64,000 bases of DNA from Paenibacillus sediminis (GCF_017873765.1 NZ_JAGGKP010000001.1:868001-932000); one strand, 5' to 3'; numbered from the stretch's first letter, positions 42,824 to 51,800 are shown. Numbers and translations: made by a program. Notes: generated by a model not told the origin, from the sequence alone.

Positions 42824-43228
42824 GTGTTGACAATATTCGGCGTGGTCGTTATTTTGCCTCTATTTATGTGGTTTTATCAACGCGTTGTACCCATTAAAGA
42901 AGCAAAATGGATTAATACCCAACAGTTTGAATCATTAATTCAATCTAAGGCCGAAATACAAATCGTAGATGTGCGTGACACGTTGGATTATGATAAGAAG
43001 CATATTAGTGGATCTATCAATATCCCTTTAGGCCGCCTCAGTTTTGTGTGGCACAAATCGATTCGTAAGGATAAACGGATTGTGATCACCTCTTCAAGAA
43101 GAGCAGATCAGATACGAGCAGCTCGGAAATTGAAACGGGCAGGATTTACTGATATGTATATTCTCTGTACTGATGTGACTCATTTGTGTGAACAAACAAG
43201 GTCTAAGCTTTGTGCACAAAGCTTGTAA
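42824..43228 (+). CDS. Membrane-anchored rhodanese-like protein without catalytic Cys
   Basis: A 134-residue protein with an N-terminal helix (VLTIFGVVVILPLFMWFY) and a rhodanese fold (QIVDVRDTLDYDKKHISGSINIPLGRL). The active loop reads ITSSRRADQ, with Ser where the catalytic Cys should be, so it should not form a persulfide. Start GTG 42824 is preferred because AGGAGG is 8 bases away; the longest frame's TTG 42794 has no site and would put that Shine-Dalgarno inside the gene. It has its own operator. Confidence 0.72.
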   Translation: MLTIFGVVVILPLFMWFYQRVVPIKEAKWINTQQFESLIQSKAEIQIVDVRDTLDYDKKHISGSINIPLGRLSFVWHKSIRKDKRIVITSSRRADQIRAARKLKRAGFTDMYILCTDVTHLCEQTRSKLCAQSL

Positions 43229-43231
43229 AAC

Positions 43232-43281
43232 AAAACCGTAAGCATGTGGATTTGAGAGAATCCATCGCTTACGGTTTTATT
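43232..43281. terminator. Bidirectional terminator after the rhodanese-like gene
   Basis: AAAACCGTAAGC / GCTTACGGTTTT stem with an inner GGATT / AATCC helix; also ends azlD on the other strand. Confidence 0.85.
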
Positions 43282-43297
43282 GTTCTACGAGTTATAC

Positions 43298-43627
43298 CTA
43301 TGAGAAGAAGAGACGAAGAAGCATCATCGTTACAACGCCTACAATAACTGTTCCAAGTAAGCTCCGTGTTATAATCGCAACAGCGAACGACGGCAGAGAG
43401 GCGAGGATCGTTAACACATTACTTGTAAATGAAAATTTATTACCTGACATAAATAACTCCTGTGCGAGCAGGGATGCCATTACAGCGATCGGAACGTGAT
43501 TCAGCCATCTGAGTCCCCAATCGGGAATTTGGATACGGCTAAATAACATAAGCGGCAGTACTCTTGGAATAAGCGTAACGATAGCTGCACCAATAATAAT
43601 AAGCAGAATTCCCCATCTTACTTCCAT
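43298..43627 (-). CDS. azlD: AzlD-family branched-chain amino-acid exporter subunit
   Basis: A 109-residue protein with four hydrophobic segments and the AzlD pattern VTLIPRVLPLMLFSR-x-x-x-P-x-W-x-x-R-W-L-x-x-VPIAVMASLLAQELF. Small partner of AzlC in export of branched-chain amino acids and analogues such as 4-azaleucine. It overlaps azlC by 10 bases, indicating coupled translation. Confidence 0.88.
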   Translation of the reverse strand: MEVRWGILLIIIGAAIVTLIPRVLPLMLFSRIQIPDWGLRWLNHVPIAVMASLLAQELFMSGNKFSFTSNVLTILASLPSFAVAIITRSLLGTVIVGVVTMMLLRLFFS

Positions 43628-44346
43628 TTCTCAATCACCATCCCAATTGTTGCTGCAACTAATGTCGCGATGATTATACTCATGCTGCTTGAAAGAAGAG
43701 AACTGAAGACAATAACGACAGCAACTGCGGCTGCGGCAACGATAATGTCTGTTCTTATTCGTTTTCTACCTAGCATTTGAAGGACTAACAATCCGATGAA
43801 CATCGCTGGCAGTGCAAAATCCAGTCCAAATGCTTCGGGGTTTGGAATCCATTCTCCTAAAAATCCGCCTGCTACATTTCCTGCACACCAGTTCAAATAT
43901 GCAGTCACGTTCAGTCCAAGCATCCAGAGAAAGCTGCCTTTTTCTTTGCCTGATAATTGATTAATCGCGACTCCAAACGTCTCATCTGTAAGCAGTGAAC
44001 CTGTAATCACATTCTTCCATAAAGGAAGGTGACGGAAATAAGGTGATATAGCTGCGCTCATCAGTAAATGGCGAAGATTAATGAAGAAAATGGTGAAAAT
44101 AATCGCCGATGCTGGATGACTAGCTGCAATCATCCCTGCGGCAATAAACTGGGCAGAGCCGGCATAGAGCAGAAGACTGATGAGCACAATTTCCATAATG
44201 CTAAGTCCGGCTGTTTTTTCTACTACGCCTGCTGCAAAGCCAATACTCAAATATCCAAGTAAAGTAGGGATACAGTCCTTTATGCCTTGCAGAAACAAGG
44301 CACGGTTGTTATCCTGTGCGGTTAGTTGTATGCGATTTAGCTGCAT
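43618..44346 (-). CDS. azlC: AzlC-family branched-chain amino-acid exporter subunit
   Basis: A 242-residue membrane protein with the AzlC blocks GYLSIGFAAGV, LLLYAGSAQFIAAGM near residue 65, FFINLRHLLMSAAISPYF near 85 and LTDETFGVAI near 118. Partner of AzlD. GGAGGAATC lies at good spacing before the ATG, and an inverted repeat upstream may be the operator of a regulator. Confidence 0.9.
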   Translation of the reverse strand: MQLNRIQLTAQDNNRALFLQGIKDCIPTLLGYLSIGFAAGVVEKTAGLSIMEIVLISLLLYAGSAQFIAAGMIAASHPASAIIFTIFFINLRHLLMSAAISPYFRHLPLWKNVITGSLLTDETFGVAINQLSGKEKGSFLWMLGLNVTAYLNWCAGNVAGGFLGEWIPNPEAFGLDFALPAMFIGLLVLQMLGRKRIRTDIIVAAAAVAVVIVFSSLLSSSMSIIIATLVAATIGMVIEKWK

Positions 44347-44381
44347 ATTAGATGATTCCTCCTGCTGTGCCGTTCAGTAGA

Positions 44382-44403
44382 TTCATATTGTTAATAATAT
44401 GAA
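44382..44403 (-). promoter_or_regulatory. Inverted repeat upstream of azlC
   Basis: TTCATATT, six bases, AATATGAA: a perfect 8-bp inverted repeat 36 bases before the azlC start, in the promoter region. Candidate operator; no regulator gene is adjacent. The remainder to 44739 is A/T-rich and holds only a small hairpin (ACCTGA-TAGA-TCAGGT at 44607-44622). Confidence 0.4.
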
Positions 44404-44739
44404 AGAAAATCATATTTTTGTCAAACGTAAATTCTATTAGGTAGACAGTTAATGAAATACTGTGAAGAGTGGGCTAAATCGATGGATTTCAAGGAGATAA
44501 GAATTAAATCCGGAGGAACCAAGTAAAACGATTAGACAAATCTAAAACTTTAAATTTATAGTGTTTGGACTAACGCAATATTTTAATTGTTTGATGATAA
44601 GTTATTACCTGATAGATCAGGTTAGCAGCAGCGTGATTTTAAAAAGAAAGAATAGTAGATAAAAAAATGATTAATTCGGTTAAAAAAGCAAAGTTTTAAA
44701 ATAGAGAATTATTTGTAAATTTAATACATAGGAGGAAGT

Positions 44740-45272
44740 ATGTTCACTCCAATTCCGTTAAGCAAATCAGAAAAGTGTGGTATTGGTTATTGGGAGGGAT
44801 TTAGCCCAAAGTTAAGGCGAGATATAACCTTACTAGGCGATCTCGAGTATGACCATTGGCTTTTTGTTGAAACCAACCCTAGTATTAGTAATTATTGTGA
44901 AAGACCCACTTTAATTAAAGCTATAACTAACGGGAAAGTTGTTTACTTCAAGACCCATCAGAGAAATCCTGGTGTAAAGAAAAAAACATGTCTCATACTG
45001 TCATACACGATCACGAAATCCGCTCCAATCAAATACTCCTTTCGAATAAAAAACTTCTTCTTATTTCCATAGTTTCAAACAGACTCCATCCAATTGATAG
45101 CGACCTGTATTTAATATCTCAATTTATAAATAAAGAAAAGAATTCTTTGTATCAACTTAAGCAAAAGTTTAAGAATAGAATCCCCGATATAAGAATCACA
45201 GAAGCAGTCTGTTGGTTAATATTTCAAGGGGAAGTGCAAAGCAATGTGAACAAAGTATCAATAGGGTCATAA
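44740..45272 (+). pseudogene. TnsA-type transposon endonuclease, deleted and frameshifted
   Basis: The start MFTPIPLSKSEKCGIGYWEGFSPKLRRDITLLGDLEYDHWLFVETNP...NYCERP is the N-terminal domain of TnsA, the restriction-endonuclease-like subunit of Tn7-type transposases. After ITNGKVV the expected 60-70 residues carrying the catalytic Asp and Gln-x-Lys are missing. The frame then shifts, and the C-terminal part resumes at 44988 (SHTVIHDHEIRSNQILLSNKKLL...RITEAVCWLIFQGEV). It has an intact ribosome site (GGAGGAAG) but cannot make an active enzyme. Its tnsB/tnsC counterparts lie on the other strand at 61-62.7 kb. Confidence 0.75.
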
Positions 45273-45321
45273 CGCAGGAAACCGTTCCACTACGTAATAT
45301 TTCAGAAGATATTCGCACCAA

Positions 45322-45600
45322 GTTGCCAAGCGTTGTCCGCTCAAGGAAGGCTGCTACAAAGAAGGCGCCAAAAGCAAGAGCTATTCCGTAAGCATGAAAT
45401 TCGATGAACACACGGAACAGATGGCATTCCAAGAAACGGAGTACTTCAAGGAGAAATCCAAGGAACGCTACAAAATTGAAGCAAAAAACAGTGAACTCAA
45501 ACATGGACACGGGTACGATGTCGCCACATCCTCGGGTCTGTTTGGCATGGAAATGCAAGGGGCAATGACCAAATTCGCTGTCAATCTAAGAAAATGGAGG
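45322..45600 (+). mobile_element. IS1182-family transposase C-terminal fragment
   Basis: The frame VAKRCPLKEGCYKEGAKSKSYSVS...EHTEQMAFQETEYFKEK...RYKIEAKNSELKHGHGYD...GLFGMEMQGAMTKFAVNLRK is the conserved C-terminal third of IS1182-family DDE transposases, with the catalytic Glu in YKIEAKN. N-terminal two thirds and the element ends are missing. Inserted or recombined at the end of the tnsA remnant. Confidence 0.7.
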
Positions 45601-45781
45601 TGGATGTTTTTTTTGCGACTTGTGCGAGACTCCCGAAGAAAACACGTAAGTTCTTCAGTGGCCTCAACGCCTTTCCGGTATTTTTTTTCATCTACATCAT
45701 ATATCGCCTCCATTGTCATATTCTATCAATGATTGTATAATTCTGGGGTGTGATAGTTTAATAGAACTATGTAATAAGCAC

Positions 45782-45906
45782 TAACCAAGTGCTTGAACAA
45801 AGGCAAACCCGTACGAAAGTCGGGGACGCAAAGCCACGGGTCTTACGTCATGGATTCTTTGATGGTCATGACCAGACAGCCGGGTTACTCAGGTAGCTTG
45901 GTTTTT
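45782..45906 (+). ncRNA. Cyclic-di-GMP-I (GEMM) riboswitch
   Basis: The core 'AAAGGCAAACCCG...CGAAAG...CGGGGACGCAAAGCCACGGG' (45800-45840) with the GNRA-type loop, the CGGGTCTTAC region and the receptor-like 'AGACAGCCGGGTTAC' (45875-45887) match the GEMM-I aptamer. AACCAAG before and CTTGGTT after can form the basal helix, and the latter runs straight into T6, so the switch probably acts by transcription termination. It lies 40 bases upstream of the immunity-like gene at 45946, which it should control in response to cyclic di-GMP. Confidence 0.8.
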
Positions 45907-45945
45907 TGCGCAATTTTTCGTTATTAAGAGGAGGGTAATAATAAA

Positions 45946-46482
45946 ATGAAGACACGGTTGCTAGTACTTGGTATTCCGCTATTGTTGGTAATTGCTATCG
46001 TAGCGTTTCTTTCTTTGCCTTGGATTCTCATATTCATAGGTATTCAATCACAACCAAATCCTCCACGCCCAGAAATCACATATGGAGAATTTCCGTTTCG
46101 TTTGGAGTATGAAATTAAAGGAGAGCGAAAGGTGATTCAGGATACTTTAATATGTGAATTTGATGGTTTTGGTGCAGATGAAGGGCGTGGGAAATATCGC
46201 AAGTGGAAGAAACATTTGGCTAGCGGGAATGAGAGAATAACATTACTAGAGGTCGATCAAACACAAGAAATATACTATTCTCCAGGTAGCCCAAACTATT
46301 ATATGGGTGATTTGGAAAGTAGCGGGGAGTATCGGCACGGTTTTCCTGATGCTTTAATTATTGAACGGGATGGTAGATTTACTAGCAATAGATTAATACG
46401 AGCAGACGAGTTGCTTAATAAATACCACATCAAACTAATAAGCTGGAATCCTTCCCCACCGATCAAGAATACTTTTAAATGA
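45946..46482 (+). CDS. Membrane-anchored immunity-like protein, copy 1
   Basis: A 178-residue protein with one N-terminal membrane helix (LLVLGIPLLLVIAIVAFLSLPWILIFIGI) and an exterior domain (PPRPEITYGEFPFRLEYEIKGERKVIQDTLICEFDGFG...). A close paralogue lies at 52479-53021, directly downstream of a lipase-like toxin C-terminus. By that association I infer this is the immunity protein of a toxin cassette whose toxin has been lost here. Family not recognised. It is unusually placed behind a cyclic-di-GMP riboswitch. GAGGAGGG ribosome site before the ATG. Confidence 0.6.
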   Translation: MKTRLLVLGIPLLLVIAIVAFLSLPWILIFIGIQSQPNPPRPEITYGEFPFRLEYEIKGERKVIQDTLICEFDGFGADEGRGKYRKWKKHLASGNERITLLEVDQTQEIYYSPGSPNYYMGDLESSGEYRHGFPDALIIERDGRFTSNRLIRADELLNKYHIKLISWNPSPPIKNTFK

Positions 46483-46490
46483 TAATATTT

Positions 46491-46531
46491 AGCCGCATTG
46501 TGATCTCCTTCGCTCTGCGGCTTCTTTTTTT
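46491..46531 (+). terminator. Terminator after immunity-like copy 1
   Basis: AGCCGCA / TGCGGCT stem followed by TC and T7. Confidence 0.8.
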
Positions 46532-46580
46532 GCTATGCGTTCTGGATTGTCCCGCCACCGTTTGTGCAACGCAACAGTAA

Positions 46581-47953
46581 GGAAGTCGCCGAAAAGAGAG
46601 AGCTAAGCATAGAAAATATAGTAATGGCAACGGCAACGGTAACAATGGCAATGGCAGTGGCAAATGCCACACCGTACCGCCAGGATTCATTCCACCGGGA
46701 CTTGCCAAGAAATGTGGCCAGTACGATGAACCGTATCCGGACATGCATCCGGGAGGTCCGAGAGATGGCTGGGAGAAGCAATACAAGAAGACCCATTGGG
46801 AGCTGAACTACACCAATGACGTGAGTCTGGACCTGCCGGAACCGCTGCAAGTCACGGAAGCAGATGAAACCAAATGGAAAGAATCCTATGTTTACGGAGC
46901 AAAAGGCGAACCGTTAAGTATGACATATTTGCCGGCCAATGATCCAAACAATGGCTGGGAACCGGCACCAGGCGAAGGCGGAGCAGAACCGGGCACACAA
47001 CCGAAGACGCTCTGGTACATGCAGGATGCCCTTGGCAGTGTAATCGGTCTGGTAGAAAAAGACGGCCGCGTCTCGTCCCGATATCACTATGATGAATTTG
47101 GCATTCCGCTGGACAGCAAGAAGTTTGACCTGAACTGGCCTGGGCCGGACAATTTGTTCGGTTACACGGGATTGGGTTATGATTATAACAGCGGATTAAG
47201 CTATGCAAGGGCTCGGTATTATGAACCTGAGATAGGGCGGTTTGTTAGTGAGGATACGTATGAGGGGCAGATTGATAATCCTCTGACACTTAATCTTTAT
47301 ACGTACGTTGGGAACAATCCGTTGATTCGATGGGACCCAAGTGGTAACAATTGGGTTACCAGTGGCTTGAAAAGGGTTTCCCAAGGTCTACAGAATGCAT
47401 GGGATGCAACAGTTGATTTTGCAGATACTGCCCAGAAGGCTGCCCAACGCAAGGTGTGGAGGACCGCTGCAGAGGAAGGGATCAGAGGAGTATACGGATA
47501 CAATATAACAGCAGATTTATTACTACATTCATTACAAGATGAACCAGGAACGCTGGTCCTTGGTAATGATTCGTATGCTGCATCGCAAATTAAGCAAGAC
47601 CAGTCATTCAACAAACAATTAGAAAAATATGTTTACAGTATGGACGCGTTTAAGAATGGAAATACATTGAAAACTTACTTTTCATCTACGTTTAATTCAG
47701 GAGATTTGGAAGCCGCAATACACAATTATGATATGAATGTTTCTGGTTATAGACAATCAGACGGACCTGGAAATTATACTTCACTATGACTGATGTATAC
47801 GACTACACTGAATTTGTTTTGCCATCAGACGACAGATACGTGGATAATCCGAAAATTTGGATACCAAATGATGCGGCTTATTTATCGCAAAAGAGTGGTG
47901 CAATAGTATCGTATAAGTTAATTATTAACTTTACTATGACTGCTAGTAATTAA
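46581..47953 (+). pseudogene. Orphan RHS C-terminus with toxin domain, frameshifted
   Basis: Open from 46581 with no start or secretion signal, so only the C-terminal part of an RHS protein is present. Gly/Asn-rich and PPG segments lead to the RHS-associated core: MQDALGSVIGLVEKDGRVSSRYHYDEFG, NLFGYTGLGYDYNSGLSYARARYYEPEIGRFVSEDTYEG, LNLYTYVGNNPLIRWDPSG. The toxin module follows from about 47340 (no family recognised). At about 47780 a single-base loss shifts the frame: the coding sense continues as TMTDVYDYTEFVLPSDDRY...YKLIINFTMTASN to the stop at 47951, whereas the actual frame ends at 47789. A lipoprotein gene that looks like its immunity partner follows 17 bases later. Confidence 0.7.
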
Positions 47954-47970
47954 TTCTAAGGAGTAGAGCG

Positions 47971-48387
47971 ATGAGGAAAATAATTGTAATTGTTGCATTA
48001 GGAACTCTAGTGTTAGTGATATTGAGTGGTTGTAAAAATCAATCTATGTATCCCATTGGAAAGGATACAGTCGTAGCAGTCTTGGATGGAAAGTTTCAAA
48101 TCGGGAAATTTTCAAGTGGAAAAAAATTAGAGGTGTTTGATGAATCTGGAGATTCTACGGTATTGGATGACAATGTTATTAAATACAAAAAGGTGAATAA
48201 AATTCTATATGTTATTGGTGATAACTTTACAGTAATAAACGGAGAAAAAAATACATGTACACAATTTTCATCTTCAAATATAAGTTCAACTGCAAAGTCG
48301 GAAAATGGAACTGTTATGACCTATATTGATAGCTATGACAAATTTAATGATGATGAGAAGAAAGTGTTCGATGAATTGAGGAAGTGA
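47971..48387 (+). CDS. Lipoprotein, probable immunity protein of the RHS toxin
   Basis: A 138-residue lipoprotein (VILSGC lipobox near residue 21). The mature part has short beta strands and is Lys/Asp-rich (DTVVAVLDGKFQIGKFSSGKKLEVFDESG). No family recognised. Position right after the RHS toxin C-terminus, with ribosome site AAGGAG, suggests the cognate immunity protein; a terminator (start of the 259-bp repeat) follows. Confidence 0.55.
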   Translation: MRKIIVIVALGTLVLVILSGCKNQSMYPIGKDTVVAVLDGKFQIGKFSSGKKLEVFDESGDSTVLDDNVIKYKKVNKILYVIGDNFTVINGEKNTCTQFSSSNISSTAKSENGTVMTYIDSYDKFNDDEKKVFDELRK

Positions 48388-48398
48388 GAGATTTGACT

Positions 48399-48657
48399 AC
48401 ATGCGAGTGTAACAACTCCATGTGTTTTTCTTTTTTTGAAACATATATACCCGCCCCGCACCAGACCTATAAGCTGATTTGTTGCATAATGGTGTGCGTT
48501 GAATTATTTAGATTCACACCGCAACATGCACCGATTATTAGCATTCAATGAGGAAGTAGAGCAGGGGATTTTCAATACTTTGGGACACTTTATCTGACAC
48601 TAATTATTGAGGATGGGCGGGGGCAAAGAATACATAGAAGAATCATCTTCATAAAAA
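48399..48657 (+). repeat. 259-bp direct repeat, copy 1
   Basis: Same sequence as 53728-53986 as far as I can read base by base. It opens with a terminator (ACATG...GAGT / ACTC...CATGT then T5CT7) and contains a 28-codon open frame, LDSHRNMHRLLAFNEEVEQG and on to ...GHFI-stop, that looks like the 3' end of a gene. Both copies sit immediately after a toxin/immunity cassette. Confidence 0.95.
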
Positions 48658-48839
48658 GTTTCTAATAAATACTGATAATAGACACTTATATAAAGTATAC
48701 GGATAGCAATCATAGAGGATGATGATCTAATATGACCTTTGTTTAATGTATCTTATGATACTGTTCTATTCTTCTATCTGTATTGTAGTTGTATATGTGT
48801 TCTTCTTTACTATATGTTTAACATGCTTGAATGATTTGT

Positions 48840-49160
48840 CTCCGTACTCCCCGCCCATAGGGCTACGCCCCGCAGGCGGGGGTTGTTTGATTAGCTTGCA
48901 TTTGAACTTAACAAGGTGCCGTTAGGAAACGGCTCACGTTCTCCCCCGCTAAGGGGAAGAACTGAAAGGTGACTATGAGGTATCCGTATCACCTTCAAGA
49001 CATCTAACGCGCCCAGGTATAGCTTTACCGCGTGGATGGTACTCTCCATCTCTTTGTCAGGGTTCTCTGCCTATAATGCACTATGACGGTTAATCTGGGA
49101 AAATGTATTAGCCTCTTACGCCTCCCACCGACCTTTAATCGGGTCGGTTATTTAACGTGT
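48840..49160 (-). ncRNA. Candidate structured RNA, possibly HEARO/omega-RNA-like
   Basis: No ORF, but the - strand carries successive strong hairpins: ACCGACC / GGTCGGT (49123-49144), AAGGTGA / TCACCTT, GTTCTTCCCC / GGGGGAGAAC, GCCGTT-TCCT-AACGGC, and CCCCGCC / GGCGGGG near 48855-48893. The spacing and the conserved-looking linkers recall the guide RNAs of IscB/TnpB transposon nucleases (HEARO), but no nuclease gene is present downstream, and I cannot confirm the family without a covariance search. The stretch 48658-48839 and 49161-49612 show nothing coding. Confidence 0.35.
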
Positions 49161-49612
49161 GCTACCGAAAATCCACGTTTACCCCTCTATTCGATTACAA
49201 GTCCTTACTTATCTTTACGTATTGATTTCCATGTAGTTTAGTACAAGTTTTGAAAATGTTAGATAGCTCATACTTTCCCACTGACAAAAATATTAATGGC
49301 TGATGGCCCGCACCAACCTGCTTGAATTTTTTCACAGAGGAATCATATGCCCCCCGCCATTAAATCCGAGAACTGTTGATTTCCTAGGAATAGGGGGGGC
49401 TATTTGTCTTGTTCTATTTAGCAAAATAACTGTTAATTCAAAAGCAAAAATTATATTGCAATGTTCACGATTATGTTTGCATATAGCCATTAAACCGTTC
49501 TTTGACAACTGAATTGCTTTGATCTTCCCGCCCCGTCGATTCTGCGAGTGCGGGAAAGCACGATGACCGCAGAACGTTACGAAAACTGTAATTAACGAAA
49601 CGGAGTGATCGA

Positions 49613-50395
49613 ATGAGGGGACGTGTAGTTGGTTATGTTCGCGTATCGACGCAGGGACAGGTTAAGGAAGGCTATTCACTTGGCTATCAGACAGAGGAAA
49701 TTAAGCGGTATTGTGCCCGCCACAACATTGAACTGTTGGATATCTACAAGGATGAAGGCATATCAGGGGCAAAAGTAGACGAAGACGAGCTAACCGTAGA
49801 ACGCGAGGGCTTGCAGGAAATGCTGTTCGATCTAAAATGGTGGGAAGTCAGTCATATCGTCGTTCTAAACACAAGCCGCCTATGGCGGGCAGATATGGTC
49901 AAAGTGCTAATTCAGCGGGAGCTAAAACGGTACAAAGTCGATGTGAAAGCTATCGAGCAGCCCCAATACAGCATCTATGCCCATGACCCGAATGATTTTC
50001 TTGTGAACGGCATGGTGGAGCTATTAGACCAGTATCAGCGATTAGAAATCGCCATGAAGCTAAGCCGAGGGCGGCGTAAAAAAGCGCAGGAGGGCGGCTA
50101 TGCGGGTGGCAGAGTGGCGTTCGGCTACTCAACCGTTAAAGGACAAAAGACGCTTTCCATCGACCTAGAACAGGCTGAGACGGTACGTAGATTATTCGGA
50201 ATCAAATCCGAACATCCATCTTGGTCGCTTTCGCAAATTGCAGCAGAACTGAATCGGGCGGGGCATAGAACGGTACAAGGGAAGCCCTTTACGAAGGTGC
50301 AAATCAAGCGAATCCTAGACCGTGAAGACTTTTATCGAGGCATGTATCGTTATGGGCAGATTCAATCCAAGGGGTTGCATCAGCCGATTATTTAG
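49613..50395 (+). CDS. Serine recombinase (resolvase/invertase family)
   Basis: 260 residues. The catalytic domain opens RVVGYVRVSTQGQ with nucleophile Ser12, followed by YQTEEIKRYCARHNIELLDIYKDEGISGAK, TSRLWRADM and a helix E-like segment. The Recombinase domain runs from about 150 (GGRVAFGYSTVKG..., IAAELNRAGHRTVQGKPFTKVQIKRILDREDFYRG). It lacks the zinc-ribbon and coiled-coil of full-length large serine integrases and ends abruptly next to the IS110 element, so it may be truncated by that insertion. AACGGAGTGATCG precedes the ATG. Confidence 0.8.
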   Translation: MRGRVVGYVRVSTQGQVKEGYSLGYQTEEIKRYCARHNIELLDIYKDEGISGAKVDEDELTVEREGLQEMLFDLKWWEVSHIVVLNTSRLWRADMVKVLIQRELKRYKVDVKAIEQPQYSIYAHDPNDFLVNGMVELLDQYQRLEIAMKLSRGRRKKAQEGGYAGGRVAFGYSTVKGQKTLSIDLEQAETVRRLFGIKSEHPSWSLSQIAAELNRAGHRTVQGKPFTKVQIKRILDREDFYRGMYRYGQIQSKGLHQPII

Positions 50396-51800
50396 ATTTC
50401 TGTAACTTAACTTACTGCGCTCAATGACGTATAGGGCAAATGAAGGGGAATAAATGATCGCTAACGTATCTTTGCGGCTCGACCGCTCGAAACTGAGGAT
50501 GCGACTTTACTCTCCACCATCATGAGGATTTTTATTGTGGGTTGATGTAGTGAAAGAACAGTTAAAGGTTATATTTGTAGGCGTTGATCTGCATAAACGT
50601 CATCATACGGCTGTTTTTATGGACTTCTGGAATCAAAAGCTTGGGGAAATCCAGTTCGAGAATAAACCCGCCGCCTTCCCTGAACTTTTGGCAGTGGTCA
50701 AAAAACATCTAAAACGCGGAATGACCGCGATCTATGGATTAGAAGACACTGGCGGCTATGGCAGGGCATTAGCTGTGTTCCTAAAGGAACATAAACAGAT
50801 CGTTAAAGAAGTTGAATCCAGCGTTAGCGAGCAATCGACGCAAATCGCAAGCCATTGTCCATAAATCGGATAGCTGGGATGCAGAATGCGTGGCACGTGT
50901 GCTTAGAGATGAACTCCATCATCTGCCTGATGCCAATCCTATGGACATCTATTGGGCAATCAGCCAGCTTGTCACAACACGGCGAGGGCTAGTGAAGGGT
51001 TTATCTTCTCATGTCCGTAAATTGCATCAGCAAGTCGCTTATCATTATCCGAGTTATCAGCTCTTCTTCTCAGAAGTGGAGGGCAAGACCGCGTTGCAGT
51101 TCTGGAAAACGTATCCCGCCCCTCATCATCTGGATGGTGTTGGTGCAGATAAGCTGGCAGAGTTTCTACGAAGTCACAGCAATAACGGCCTCTCTACGAA
51201 GAAAGCGAAGCAAATTCTAGCCTTGATTAAACAGGACGGGAATACGCGGCGGGAATTTCAAGAGAGGCGGGATTTCAACGTGCAGAGTATTGTTCGTAGT
51301 ATTGTGTTTAATCAGGAAGAGATTGCGCGTGTCGACGAGCAGCTTAAAGAACAGATGAGCGAGCTTAACCTGAAACTAGAGACGATGTCGGGGATTGATC
51401 TCGTAACGGCGGCTTATTTTGTTGCGGAGATTGGAAATGTACATCGGTTTGAGAGTGCAGATAAGCTGGCAAAATATGCGGGAGTTGCCCCACTTCTTAT
51501 CGGTTCAGGTGACAATCATCGTCATCGGAAGAGCAAACAGGGGGATAGGGATTTGCACGAACTGTTCGAACAACTAGCAGTTCGGCAAATTGCGGTTACG
51601 CGGGGGAAGAAAGAGCCTCGGAATCCTTACTTCCATCATTATTATGAGCAGAAACTAGCGGCGGGCAAGACGAAGAAGCAGGCGTTGGTCTGTATCATGC
51701 GGAAACTCGTAAATATCATCTATGGCATGATGAAGGACGGTACAGCGTATAAAGCCCCTCCCTGAAGAGGAGGCGGGATGATATAATGGGTGGTAGACAC
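50396..51800 (+). mobile_element. IS110-family insertion sequence (approximate limits)
   Basis: Holds an IS110 transposase gene with about 140 bases of non-coding sequence upstream (50396-50534), the place where IS110 elements encode their bridge RNA, and a short downstream tail. It separates the serine recombinase from an orphan toxin C-terminus whose N-terminal part is missing at 51870. IS110 elements lack inverted repeats, so limits are approximate. Confidence 0.65.
50535..51765 (+). pseudogene. IS110-family transposase, frameshifted
   Basis: The N-terminal DEDD domain (VIFVGVDLHKRHHTAVFMDF...AIYGLEDTGGYGRALAVFLKEHKQIVKEV) ends in a shifted frame. The rest continues one frame over from about 50820: NPALASNRRKSQAIVHKSDSWDAECVARVL, then the Transposase_20 domain (LETMSGIDLVTAAYFVAEIGNVHRFESADKLAKYAGVAPLLIGSGD...HYYEQKLAAGKTKKQALVCIMRKLVNIIY). 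One extra G in GAAGTTGAATCC explains the shift. Catalytic residues of both halves remain, so restoring the base would give a normal enzyme. Confidence 0.85.

Noticed and set aside
45468-45719. Open frame on the - strand (MTMEAIYDVDEKKYRKGVEATEE...) opposite the IS1182 fragment
   Set aside because: The first 40 residues look protein-like, but the rest is antisense to the transposase fragment; no ribosome site or family is visible. It could be the stub of a gene cut by the IS, but support is too thin to call.
46475-46850. Open frames on the - strand inside the RHS fragment rich in Leu and Pro
   Set aside because: Antisense of the Gly/Asn-rich RHS linker; composition is a by-product of that repeat.
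49140-49160. TAACG followed by TGT at 49154 as the partner end of the repeats at 57143
   Set aside because: The pentamer matches TAACG, but the following bases do not match the TGTrGGCA repeat, so the match is probably chance.
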